Part shown: in pieces, positions 53,211-64,000 of the stretch
How the letters are laid out: every line of letters starts with the position of its first letter
Position numbering within the stretch: the first letter of the stretch is position 1
Origin: Nectonema munidae
Taxonomy: Eukaryota; Nematomorpha; Nectonematoida; Nectonematidae
Direction of reading: 5' to 3'
DNA length: 64,000 nt
Assembly (NCBI GenBank): GCA_030549495.1
Contig: JAUIRK010000894.1
Span: forward strand, 1,364,001 to 1,428,000
Made by a program: the position numbers and the translations under genes
The notes under the pieces: generated by a model
What the model was told of the DNA's origin: nothing
The model's input: only the letters and a program-made list of their open reading frames with translations
The model's database searches: none

Positions 53211-54890
53211 ATCATAGAGAAAACATTTGTTCGATTATCGTGATGCCATTCCCAAAAAGCCTTCCTTTAAAAAAACTTATAAAGAGAAAGATAGCCATGC
53301 CATACAGCAATAGTAGAAGTTGCCCATTTAGGACTCAAAACGCTACCTATTTTTAAAATTTGCTGCCCTAGCTCCGATGAAATTTTAAAAAGCTCATTTT
53401 GATTTTTGTTTGACTGATGAAAAATTTTATAGATCTTATCAATGAGTATTTTAAAAAGATTAACCTGCTTTGCATCATTCACGGAGTCATCCAGTACCAA
53501 CTGTAACCGCTGATTAAGGCAATGCCAAAGAACAATATTGGGAAAACTTTTTCTGAATCGAACACTACGCCTGAATGACGTCCAAGCATGACACTAGCTC
53601 CATCTGAGCAAAACGGAACTAAATTTTCTCTCAAATAATCCTCGTTAATACCACCATTCTTTAAACTTGATAAAAGCGATGAAAAATGTTTTCTGCACTC
53701 TGATCCTCAAGTTCAACCAAATCAAAAAAAATAACTGGTGAAACTTCAGTGTCCTCTACCTTCAAAAAAATGAGCACTGATTTGTTATGGGCCTTGGATG
53801 AAAAATGATCTCGAATTTTTTTTCTCAAAGAAGCCTGACGAGAAGTTTTTGTATTTCCAGATGGCTCAACGCTGCAGCTGGCCCACTCGGAAGAAATGCG
53901 TAGTCCAGTGCCAAAGAGATTTACTTTTTTGCTTTTTGAATAATGTAGGCATCCTAGTTTTTGTTTTGAATGATGAGACCAATATATTTAGCTTTGAATG
54001 TGTTGAATTGGTCCTCACTCCAGCAATCTGGTAGAACTGGAATAAATGGATCCGATGCGTTTGAACTTTCTGGAACTTCGTCAAAAATATTTTCAACATT
54101 TGATTCTTGCTGAAAAGGTTGAGATACATATTTCATTCCATCAATTTCATCTTTTTTCGAGTTTTTATTGATGAAATTTATTATACTTTTTTGTCTTTTC
54201 ATAATAACTAGCAACTTTTCAATACACTGAGTTTTCGAAAATTCTATGAAGCAAGACGACTCTAAAATGCAAAAAATCATTATAAATTAGTTTTGAAAAG
54301 TTTTCATTATACGAATTAAAATAAAAATGAATTATCGAAATTTTTTCAATCGAAATTTTTTTTTGAAATCCTGAAGGCAAAATGAATTTTTTTTTTGATT
54401 TTTTGTGGTTTCGTCAAAATTTTAAAAGTAAATTCAAAAAGGTTAATTTTAAATGTTTCATCAATTTTAAAACTAAAGATTTTCATACCAAAATTGAAAG
54501 AATTTGCAAAAACTATGAAAAGAGGTGATTTTTCGGGGTGAGGTTGTATATGTTTAAATTGAAAAACAACAGTTCAAATGATATTCAGTCTTAGTTTCAG
54601 TTAAAAATTGAAAGGTCAAAGATTTTTTTTCCATTATTTGATTTCGAATATTTTCATGTCTGTGAAACATTCATATTACAAGTAATACTAATTTGAAATG
54701 TTGTTTTTCGAAAGACGATGAAACAGTATTTTATGTTTATTGTGAAGTGTAATAAGAACTTGGACAGAGGAGGCTGGGAAGTTTGCATGTGATATATATG
54801 ATTTTTTTCATGATAAGATAAGTGAAAAAATGTACAGAATCAAAAGATACAAATATATATTTAATGTAGGATAAGGAAAACTCCATTGTG

Positions 54891-55158
54891 TATATAGTGA
54901 ATAATGTAAAAATCAAAGTTTTAACTTTTATTTGGTACTAAAAGAAGTAGTATTGTAGCAAATATTTCAACAGACTCAATCTGTCTTCTTCAGTGCGTTA
55001 AAAATGAGTAACTAAGAGTATAAAAAAAATAAAGAGTATACTCATTTTTAACGCACTGAAGAAGACAGATTGAGTCTGTTGAAATATTTGCTACAATACT
55101 ACTCCTTTTAGTACCAAATAAAAGTTAAAACTTTGATTTTTACATCATTCACTATATA
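54891..55158. repeat. near-perfect palindrome, two 120-base arms and a 28-base loop
   Basis: Arm 54891-55010 and arm 55039-55158 are inverse copies with only about two mismatches over 120 bases. The loop is 55011-55038. Each arm contains CACTGAAGAAGACAGATTGA, GTCTGTTGAAATATTTGCTA and AAATAAAAGTTAAAACTTTG (as read on + in the right arm). The CTGAAGAnGAC..GTC(n)GAAAT pattern is similar to the 3' ends of some Penelope-like and other retroelements, so this may be two ends joined tail to tail. That is inference. Confidence 0.85.
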
Positions 55159-55360
55159 TTTAATCATAAACATACAATAAACACATGCAATATACCGAAA
55201 ATATTTCAAATTTTTAATAATAAATAAAAATAATTAATGAGATGAAAATAAAAATATATATTGGAAATTTGTAACTCTTTTGAGACTACTGGCTAAAAAT
55301 TCAATTTTTTTTGAAACTACTCTATCCAGTAGGAGCGAACCGGCTGAATCAGACAACTGC

Positions 55361-56213
55361 TCCCTTATAAGGTATATGTAAATCATTCATGACCACCCCC
55401 TCCAATAAAATAGTGCATTTAATTATCATCATTGGTCGCTCCCTCCCCTTCCTATCGCCAACCCTATTCTTCTAGTTTCCATTTCATTGATTACATTTTA
55501 ATATTAAAAACTTTTAATTGAGATTAATGAAAGAATTAATACTGGTCTTTTATATTCTATATTCATTTAAAAAGTTTCTTTATCTAATACTTCTGTCGTT
55601 AGTGCTACCCTTGTTTTTTATCGCAATAGGGTACAGTAACTAGGTCATACCAAATAATTAATAAATTTTTTTCTAAAAATAATTAAATTAAGTTTAGGCA
55701 ATAATAATCAGTTGGAGCTGTTTTTAACAAAAAATGCGTAAAATCAAAATGTAATGTAAAATTATAATGGATAAGAATAAATTTGTTGAAAATGCTACAT
55801 TTAAAAGTTAGAGTCCCATAGAAAGCAAAAAAACAAAGTTAAAGAAATTTTTTTCTAAGGGTCCAAATCATCTTTCTCCTTTTGCAAGAAATTTCGTCCC
55901 TATATGCATATCAATCACGTACTTTAGTTTGAGGGACTATTTTTTTCTTTCTTGTTCTACTTTTTTGCAGTTATACGGAATATTGAATATTTATTAATAG
56001 ACAAGATTGTTACATTTATGCTTAAACCTAAAATATTATATATTTTTTTTAATATTACAATAAAGTTTTAATAAATTAGCTTCAAAAATTAGTTTATTGA
56101 AAAGTTAAAAGATTTTGAATAATTAAAATAATTTTAAATTTTACCTTAATGTTACTCTAAGTTTGAACCAAAAACGTGTTATTTGTTCTTTTAAAACTTT
56201 TTATCTAGGCCTA
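55361..56213. other. non-coding stretch right of the hAT transposon
   Basis: AT-rich, with a short CT-rich part near 55393-55450. No gene or repeat was recognised. Confidence 0.55.
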
Positions 56214-56390
56214 GTGGTAGGAGCGTAGATTCTACATCCAGATAGTCTTAGTTCGATTCCCGATCGTCAATATTCTTATCATCTGTATAGCTATTAAAAA
56301 TTATTCACAAAAAGCTAGCTGTAATAAATATCCCGCTCTGAACAATAAAGTTGTGATAGTGATATTGGAACAATAGATCATCTTTAAATA
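56214..56390 (+). repeat. tRNA-like head of a SINE
   Basis: CTAGGCCTAGTGGTAGGAGCG resembles a tRNA D-arm/A-box, and AGTTCGATTCCCGATCG about 40 bases later resembles a T-arm/B-box. The acceptor stem ends do not pair, so I take it as a tRNA-derived SINE and not a tRNA gene. The body that follows (TAGCTATTAAAAATTATTCAC and onward) has no partner in the window. Confidence 0.45.
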
Positions 56391-59300
56391 TGGCAAGATT
56401 CTAAATCAGGCCTAATTGAAATCTCTTATGTAACACATAAAAAAGTCGCGCAATTAAAAGTTTGAGTTGTAAAATTTTTTTGGGAAGCTATAATTTAACG
56501 GAAAATTTAAATTCTATTATCAAATATAAAGTGGATTATGAAATGTGGTCTAACAAATGTTTTCATTTAGAGGAATTTTCATAAGAGAAAATAATAAATA
56601 CCTATTATAAGTTCGCTGTTCGGACCCTATTCATCTAAGCACTATCTTCTATCGTATTTGCGCTTCAAATAATTCAGTCTTTAGGTTCTACAAAATCAAT
56701 TATCCATAAACTTGTTTATCAACAGAGTTAAAATATTCATCGCATATCAATCCCTCTCTTTTCTCTCTTTTGCCACCACATTTGCTTTTTCAAGAGTTTG
56801 ATTTAGACAAATTTTCTTTTTAAAAATCTCTCGAATTTCCATACGTCTTAAGGCCTTACTCAAACTTTTATGCTCAAAACCCTTGCTTTCTTAGCCAAAA
56901 TTATTTAATAATTCAAAGCTTACTTCTTTTCTAATGATCTCTACAAGTAAGTAAGTAATTTATTTCAACAAAATAATAATTAATAAACTAAACTATTTCA
57001 AATATATTCACAAAATATAATTAGATGAATTAAAGAAGTGCTACTTATAATATATCAAGCTTTTTACATATTTAACAGGGTTAGAAAATGTTAACAAAGA
57101 AGACAATACAAAATTCCAATACAAACTAAATGTATCTCAGGGAGATCTTAGATTTAGCACACTTATTTCGAGGAACTACAATATGATTCGCATTTCTCAA
57201 ATAAACTTTGATTTCATGATTATATAGAAATTAGCTAGAAAATAAAGATGATAAAATATTGTGGTTAAATTTTGAAAAAAATAAAGAAAGACAGAAATGA
57301 TAGATGCCAAAAAAGTTAGAAGATTATTATCAAGAAATAAATTAGAAGTATGGGAAATATAAGGTTTAATCACCACTAAGCTTAGTACCTTTTTTAGAGA
57401 AGTCCTTATAAGAAATTTTTACATGCAATTATAACTATGTGTTTCATTATCAACGTGCTTTGAAATTAATTAACTACCTACCTATCAGGATAAAAATAAA
57501 ATTTGTTAAAGAATGTGTTGCCAGTGTGATTTTTTATTATCTTTATGTTCAGATTACATATTAAAAATTAAGGGTTACATTGGGAAAAGTTTAAGAAGCC
57601 CAGTTCTAAACACTATAAAAATTAAATATATTCTTTAGAAATTTTATTATAAAATAAATTAAACCAAGTTTTGCACTAAAAAATATTTAAATTTTTTTAA
57701 TTTAAATTATCCAATATCCAAACCTGAGGTTTTTGTTCTCTTCAAGGTGTTTCCACGCGTTTTTGTTGTAATCGTCTTCATTTATTTTTTTTATGTAATT
57801 ATGCACTTAGAGACGGGTTTTCAATATATATCATTACATGCTCAGTAATAGTGCCTAGAATAATCAATTCTACCACAATAGCATTCTAGTTTTTTGTATG
57901 ATATAAACAATTATAGATATTTTTTGATTTGGCAAGTAGCTTTAGCCTAATTAAGATATTAAAAATATTTTAAATCTAAAAATAGATTGTAATGTCATAA
58001 TCTGATTCTTCTAAATGAACAATAAAGTAACAATTCCGTTACTTGTGTTTAGCTATTAAAGCACATAGAGATACAACCTCAAAAACTCCTTTTTTTAAAT
58101 CCAATTAGTCTAATTTTCTTCGGTTTTTAAGTGTCAGAATATATATAATAGATATATGGGTAAGTATGTTATATATTTTCAACCAAAATATAGATTTTTG
58201 AATTTTTGTGGGATTACGTCTATTAATTTTTTTATGTGATATTCCCTTTAGATTGGATTAAACATATATGATGTCCCGTGGCATAGGAAGGGGAGAGTGT
58301 GCTAGTCAACCAAATCCTATACACTAGCAAATGCTTTGGGATGAGGGAGAGGACGGAGGTAGCTGTTAATGGGAAATCTAGCAGTAGTATCTGTCGTGAT
58401 ACTTCATGAAGCAATATTTTCACCCTCTTTCCTAACCTTTTTTATTCATAAATAATTTCAAGGTAAAACCTAAATAAACTTTTTATTTCGCTGATAATAT
58501 AAGAATAAATTCTTACTAAAGATTTTTACTTCTAAATATCTATAGAATCTACAATAAAATCGCGTTGTGTTGAATCTCTCATCTATGTCGCTCCACCATA
58601 CCTTGACTTTAAAGGGTTTATGCCCTCTCATTTATTACCTTTTCCCATGTTTTTCTATGAGCATTTTTACCACATTTCCAGTCTAAGTGCGTCAAGTATT
58701 CATGCCAACATGGATGAGAAATAGTAAGGCCAGTATACCTCAACTCCCCTTAGTTCGAAAGCAATGCCTACAACTATCAACATATATGTTTGACACAGAT
58801 AACCATTGTTTACCCTTAAATACAAGAACACGTCGTGTTTAATTTGATGGGGGAGACAAAAAACTTAGACAGCGAAAGTTTGAGAAAGCGAAAATTTGAG
58901 GCCAATTTGTTCATTGATGCTAATATGGGAAAGTTAGAAACATTCAAGAGTTGACGTTTTTAAGAGTGAGGCCTGTTGCTGTACATATTTTTTTTATTAT
59001 TATCAAAAATATTTACTAAATATTAATTTTTAAGTATTCAAATGTACGATATTATTCAGAATTATAAAAATCAATTAAATGAAATATTGGGTTATATAAA
59101 CAATTTTTACATGCTGAATATTTTATTACAATTTGGGCTTCATCAACACGCATTTCATACTTTATCAATTTAAAGCGATTTCTCATTTTTACTGAATGGT
59201 TAGATAGATGCGCATGTTTTCATGACAAATTTTATATAAAAAACGTTTTGAAAAGATCAGAAAAGGATACACGCCTTAAAAACTCAAATTAATATGGCGA

Positions 59301-59430
59301 ATGAGGTTTTACTTCCTAGTTCAAATGACGACCTTTATGCACGTGCGTGCATATTCTTTGTTTTTACGGCCAAAACAGTAAGTGATGTTAATTTTCATAT
59401 CACAAACATTCATACACACGTACACTAGCA
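56391..59430. other. AT-rich non-coding stretch
   Basis: Three kilobases without a frame I can support. The - strand frame at 58232-58423 is short and unlike known proteins. No repeat copies were recognised apart from A/T runs. Confidence 0.55.
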
Positions 59431-59735
59431 CAGCGTTTTTCAAACTTTTTTTACTGCGGCCCATAGTAAGAAGCACAGTTTGCATCGCGACCCATAATGC
59501 TTAGGTGTAATAAGACAATTTCTGATCACTACGTTTTTTATTCAGCATCGACAATTTATATGTATATTTTTTTATGATCTGCACATTGCTTTATTTATTT
59601 GTATGAATAAAATATTAATACTTTTACATTTTCTTCACTTTGTTCTCCCTTGATTTCCTTTCTTTTTAGTCACGACCCATTTTATTTTTGTCACGACCCA
59701 CTGAAGGGTCAGGACCCACAGTTTGAAAAACACTG
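59431..59735. mobile_element. short hAT-type element with exact 8-base target duplication
   Basis: The flanks CACTAGCA (59423-59430 and 59736-59743) are identical. The left end is CAGCGTTTTTCAAACTTTTT, and the right end read on the - strand is CAGTGTTTTTCAAACTGTGG. GGGTCnTGACCC-type inner bases and CGACCCA blocks follow, as in the very common CAGTGTTTnTCAAACTGTGGG hAT miniature elements. No coding potential. Confidence 0.88.
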
Positions 59736-59743
59736 CACTAGCA

Positions 59744-60701
59744 TATGAGTTTAGGGTTACTGGATTTTTATATTATCAAACAGGGACAGAAATTGGTATT
59801 GAAATAAGTCAAGAAGAACAATTTGTATTTCCTATAAAAATATGAAAAGTACCCTAAAGGTAAAGGATGAGTTTTTATACTAAAAAGAGAGATAAAAATC
59901 GCATTTCTGGCTAAATTTTTCTAAACTCCTTTTTTGACATATAAGATTAGTGAATGAAAAACCGGTATTCTTATAAATCATCTGGAATAGTGTTGTTAAG
60001 TAACGTCAAAACCCAGACAATCTCCGTAAACTTGGATATCTGGCATGGCTATATCAGTTATAAATAACACATTGTTATATTTGGAATTACGATTTATCCA
60101 CAACAAGTAATCGTAGACACACACACTTAAAGATAAAAAACACCTAGGAAAGTCTCTGAAGTAAGAAAATCTTTGAAGTAGATCGTTTAGTTGCTTTTAT
60201 ATCGACATGTCTTGTCATGCATGAACCACACTTTACAACTATGCTAACTCTACTTCAAACATTTTCAATTAAAAAAGCAAAAAAAATTTCTTGTTCTCAT
60301 TATTGTCTCATATTTTTTAATTTATCAATAATCATTTTCTAATAATAGCTCTACAGGGATTTTCCTACTTCAGAGAAATTTCTCCTACCTTATAAATAGG
60401 GATGCGCAAAGTCCATCTTTTATTTCTGATGGGTCATTTTAAAATTTTAAGTAACATTGCTGGGCTGCAGGCAGTGATCTTAATTTTGGAAAAGTTTATG
60501 CCAAAAATGTATGAATGAATTTATTAAGACAACATTAATAAGTGATTCTGACTTTTATTTTAAAATTCCCCCAATATCTCTGCATGCTACTCTTTTGTAT
60601 TCTGGGAATGTTAGTAAGCTGTCAATCACTTAATCTGCCTTTTTGAGAATTTTTGATGTTTTTCATAGAAGAAAGTAATATGGAACAAATTATGATTCAA
60701 A
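59744..60701. other. AT-rich non-coding stretch
   Basis: Nothing recognised. Confidence 0.5.
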
Positions 60702-60980
60702 CAGGGGCGCAAATGGCTGTAATTTTTTCTAGAGTGTCTTTTTTTTATATAGATTTTAGCTCAAAAATATAAGATGTACAATACATTATATATATATAAG
60801 TTATATACAAAAATAATTTCCGAAGTGACTTCAAAAATGAAATGATTGTCAAGATGAAGGCGTTAATGCTACGAAAGCACAAAAATGTTTACAGTTTTAC
60901 AAAAATTAAGCTTACTGCATTTAGGTATTAAGTGGGTCGCAATATGGTCCGAGGGCCACGGGTTGGACATCCTTACTAGA
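60702..60980. repeat. possible hAT-like short element
   Basis: The left end is CAGGGGCGCAAATGGCTGT. The right end GAGGGCCACGGGTTGGACAT resembles the inner part of hAT right ends (GGCCGCGGGTTGGACACCCCTG). No target duplication was found, and the + strand frame across the right end (60885-61073) is therefore probably not a gene. Confidence 0.35.
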
Positions 60981-63160
60981 AGTTACATGACAAATAGTCC
61001 ATTAGGCCAATTTTTTTTCTTTGCCAAACTGTCCGAATACTTGAACAACCATATCAAAACCATGGGGCTATAAAATCCGTTAAGATTTTAAATGATAATA
61101 ATTTGAACTAAAAAATATATACGAACTATTTTTCGCCCCGTTATTTTGTGATAGATTTTACTTTTCTTGTTCTTTGCTTATTCTCTCTCTTTCTTAGTAT
61201 AAAAAAGACTTTTTACCAGAAGTTACCCTAGGATATAGAAATTTTTTAGTAAAAAATATCAAAAAACATTTGAATCGTCTTTAGAAACGATGAATCTGTT
61301 AAATCTGTATTCAAAAATTATAAACAAAAACTAGTGAAAGAAAAAAATACTTATCGGAAAGAACCAGAGGATACCAAAAGACATTAGTTTTTTTCTTTCA
61401 ATAATTTGTTTTAATTTTTCGACACATATTTCATAGATTTATTTTGTCTAGAGATTTTTTAAATGCTTATTAAAAATTTTAATATCTTTTGGTATCTTCA
61501 GGTTTCTTCCGGTAAGTTTTTATTTTTGAATAGTTTTTTTATTATAATTTTTCAATACGGATTTTACTGATTTATAGTGTTTAAAGATATTTTAAATCTT
61601 TTTTGAAGTTTTTTACTAAAAATTTCTATATCTTTGGGTATTCTCCTGTAAAATGTCTGATCCAAAAATAGAACCAAAATGTTGCGTAAACTCCGTTTTT
61701 CATGAATCTCCTCCTGCTTAAAAAATATATAAAATATATTGATTTTTTTTCGCGTATTTACTTTAGAGGAAATTAATTAATTGGACTGATAAAGTTTAGA
61801 GGAAATGTATGCATCATTTTATTTGAAGATGTAATGATGTTTTTCTACTGTAAAATGTGATGAGGCAAAAAAAAGAAACTCCATCTTCATTCACTTATTT
61901 ATTATCATCGCGTTGCTACAGCCAAATAATATGGAAGGATAGCATATTTATTACATCTACCTACCTACACAGTACACACCTCCTGCACTACAACCCTTTA
62001 TTTACCCACAGGCGTAAAAATACTCAAAAAACAACGATTCAGCGTGTACCTTTCCATTTCTTTGAATTCTTCCTTTTTTAATTGTATAGCGAGGATAGGA
62101 TAGACAGGATGAGATTGCTTTTTCGTATTCTTCTCAATTCTACTTTGTCAAAAATGTCCATCCTTAGAGATTCGCCAATCTATTCACCTTATAATACATC
62201 GTTGATCAGAGTAAAGTTTTAGGGTGTAGCTATCATTAATCCTATATTTCACTTTTAAAGGAATTTGCTTCACCATTCAGATAATCGAATTGTAAGTTTG
62301 CTTGTTTTCATTGATATTTAATTTTATCTCAGTTGTTATGTTAGCAATAAATTAAGTACACGCTTTTGAAGAAGGAACCCCCATTTGATTTGCTCTCCCT
62401 ATTATATAAAAGAGAACTGGAACGCGTATTGTTTAAAAGGTCAGAAAAAAACGTTCTTACAATTAGATAACTCAACAAGATGATCTAATTAACTCTCTAA
62501 CTAACTTACGAGTTGCCGAATCAAATTATATTCTTCAGAGGGGGAAAATAGGACGGCTATTTTTCAGAAGGAATTCATTTAATGAATATTTTTTACTATG
62601 AACATGATTTTAGTGATGAATGTCTTTATACTGAAACCATTTTTGATTGTTCACCATTCATTCATGTCAGATGGTTGGTTTCGTTACGAGCATGTATGGG
62701 TATACTTTTGGAGGCACATTTTTGGTTTGGGGTTAGGAAAGAGACGGGCCTAATGACATCGCAGCAATTCCTTCTTTGTGTAGTTTAGGGTTTTTGAGTC
62801 TTTAGTGAACTATTTGGAATCATTAGTATACTTTTTGCAATATTAGCGTATTTTTTGCAATCTTTAGTAAACTCAAAACTATATTTTAGATGTGCAGGTC
62901 TTTTTGTGTCGGAAATTTTCAAAGCACAAATCTTCATTTATTATTGTATTTATTTAAAATTGTTAAAAAGTTATATAAACACTTTTAAAAACTTTTGAAT
63001 GAAAACTGAAACATTAAATTTTTATTTTTGAAAAAAAATATATTCTATGATTAATATATTTAAAAGCGTGCATTTATTTTCATTCTATTCTTCCCTTTAT
63101 GTATATATATATATATATATACCCCGATATTTTACGGTAAAATGTTTTACATTGTTTTGA
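60981..63160. other. AT-rich non-coding stretch
   Basis: No gene was recognised. A TA dinucleotide run lies at 63101-63121. Around 61204-61640 several 15-25 base blocks (GGTATC.. and TTTAGTAAAAAATATC-like) recur in inverse orientation, perhaps a decayed inverted repeat. The frame at 62582-62788 has no family resemblance. Confidence 0.45.
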
Positions 63161-63304
63161 GAGTGGGCGTGAGTAAGGTTGGTTAGATACTCGGTTTCAA
63201 TAACTCATGGTCTTGGGTTCTACTTTCCTCATAGTTCGATACAAGCGGCTTAATTGTGCTTTCTCGATGAAAACACCGCACGGTACCGTTGCCTTTACCT
63301 TTTA
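63161..63304 (+). repeat. tRNA-derived SINE, copy 3
   Basis: GTGAGTAAGGTTGGTTAGAT, then TTGGGTTCTACTTTCCTCAT, AGTTCGATACAAGCGG, TTCTCGATGAAAACACCGCA and CGGTACCGTTGCCTTTACC. It shares all 3' blocks with the copy at 19124. The B-box region is shortened. Confidence 0.7.
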
Positions 63305-63319
63305 ATTGTTTTTAGTTTA

Positions 63320-64000
63320 TTAAATTATCAACATTCTCTTCTTCAAATTGTTGCTTGACTTTTTAAAACAAAATTTTTCAAAACAGAAAAAACATTTTCC
63401 TTTGGCTTTAAGAATGGAGAAATAAGGAGTAGGATATGAAATGTGCAAATTTACTTTTTCAATGAATTCATAACGATGAATGGCTGCGTTGTCGATGATG
63501 TAAACTGGATTTACTGTATCAAATTGGTGCAGCAACTTTTTATTTCTTGTAAACAACCTTTAAATCTTTCTCCATTTATTAAGTCAAAAACTTTATTATA
63601 ATAATCATTTAATTTTTATTCACGTCTGCAACAACATAAATATTTCTACTTCATGCTCCTGAAATAGAGAAAATTGCAGATGTTCTAATTTTTCAACGTT
63701 CACTTTTGGATCTGGAAACTACATTAAAACCAACTTGCTCTAAAAATATGAAACACTCTCACATGAAGTCTCCTATTCAAGTTCTCTAAATAAGTTAGAA
63801 AATTTATATATTTTTTTTGAATTGTCAACTCAGAATTTCTTCCTTCTTGAACGGAGATAGTTTAATAATGAAATTTCTTCAGGATTCTATCTACCGTACT
63901 GCTACTTGCTTTCTTGTTAAAATTTTCTTCAATTTTATTTGCAATTTCTTTTACTGTCAAAAGGGCATTATCATCAATCCTTTCTAGTACTTCTTTCGTC
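63320..64000 (-). pseudogene. Tc1-like transposase remnant running off the window
   Basis: Read on the - strand from the right edge: KEVLERIDDNALLTVKEIAN, then KKASSSTVDRILKKFHY (a helix-turn-helix of paired type). After several frame breaks comes NPVYIIDNAAIHRYEFIEKV (63510-63440, the second catalytic Asp with the DNAxxH pattern). The region where the last acidic residue should stand reads YPTPYFSILKAK, so the catalytic Glu is not recognisable. This is an inactive Tc1/mariner-type remnant distinct from the element at 45.5 kb. The N-terminus and right end are outside the window. Confidence 0.65.

Larger units (their letters stand above)
52152..55360 (-). mobile_element. hAT-type DNA transposon, broken transposase
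   Basis: The transposase pieces run on the - strand. At the 5' end (about 54280-53870) they contain MKRQKSIINFINKNSKKDE and DCWSEDQFNTFKAKYIG. Then come 53500-53267 (LFKILIDKIYKIFHQSNKNQ, WHGYLSLYKFF), 53210-52695 (a helical middle with SIKAFNLMVESKGVYEKEAD) and 52679-52404 with VVAVSTAEAERGFSMMNNIC, the hAT C-terminal dimerisation motif. The family resembles the ZBED/KIAA1586-like hAT proteins. Candidate ends are CAGTGATGGGATTCAAA at 52152 and, read on the - strand, CAGTTGTCTGATTCAGCC ending at 55360. They share CAGT and GATTCA. No good eight-base duplication is seen. At least three or four frame breaks make it inactive. A palindrome (54891-55158) lies inside near the 5' end. Confidence 0.7.

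Noticed and set aside
55056-55084. Hammerhead-ribozyme-like core (CTGAAGA, a 6-base stem, GAAA) in the palindrome arm
   Set aside because: One extra base sits before the stem, and no matching stem I partner with a cleavage triplet was found upstream. I would need a covariance-model hit to keep it.

Overview
This is a eukaryotic window: AT-rich DNA, long introns with GT/AG borders, simple repeats and a heavy load of decayed transposons. Two host genes are recognisable and both are animal genes. The content and base composition fit a small arthropod. A copepod such as a caligid sea louse is my best guess, but that is inference and not proven here.

Layout. 1.58-3.79 kb is a GC-richer island with decayed coding fragments on both strands, a fossil element of unidentified family. 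Two copies of a LINE-type 3' end follow (3.8 and 5.1 kb). From 11.27 to 47.45 kb a Phactr gene (phosphatase and actin regulator) runs on the + strand. I can assemble ten coding exons whose splice phases all agree. They encode an N-terminal RPEL motif, a long Ser/Pro/Asn-rich linker, an acidic segment, two C-terminal RPEL motifs and the PP1-binding tail. The 5' exons were not found and probably lie upstream. Tail-to-tail with it, at 49.83-51.34 kb on the - strand, is an uninterrupted 504-residue USP39/Sad1 gene, a catalytically dead ubiquitin-protease-like protein of the U4/U6.U5 tri-snRNP.

Phactr introns and flanks are filled with mobile DNA. There are six short hAT-type non-autonomous elements, four with exact or 7/8 eight-base target duplications plus two weaker calls. 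An uncharacterised transposase-like ORF pair with a C2HC finger lies at 30.8-32.0 kb. A Penelope-like reverse transcriptase remnant is at 38.4-39.0 kb. An IS630/Tc1-type element with intact 22-bp terminal repeats spans 45.50-46.83 kb. LINE fragments lie at 34.7 and 48.5 kb. Right of USP39 is a broken hAT transposon (52.15-55.36 kb) that contains a 120-bp-arm near-perfect palindrome. A tRNA-derived SINE family has copies at 19.1, 27.0 and 63.2 kb. The window ends inside another Tc1-like transposase remnant.

Phactr couples actin binding to PP1 and USP39 acts in pre-mRNA splicing, so the two genes are neighbours without an evident functional link. I see no operon, CRISPR array or rRNA gene. The most unusual points are the lost middle RPEL in Phactr, the intron-free USP39, the uncharacterised transposase family, two unrecognised coding-like stretches (10.4 and 27.3 kb) and the palindrome.
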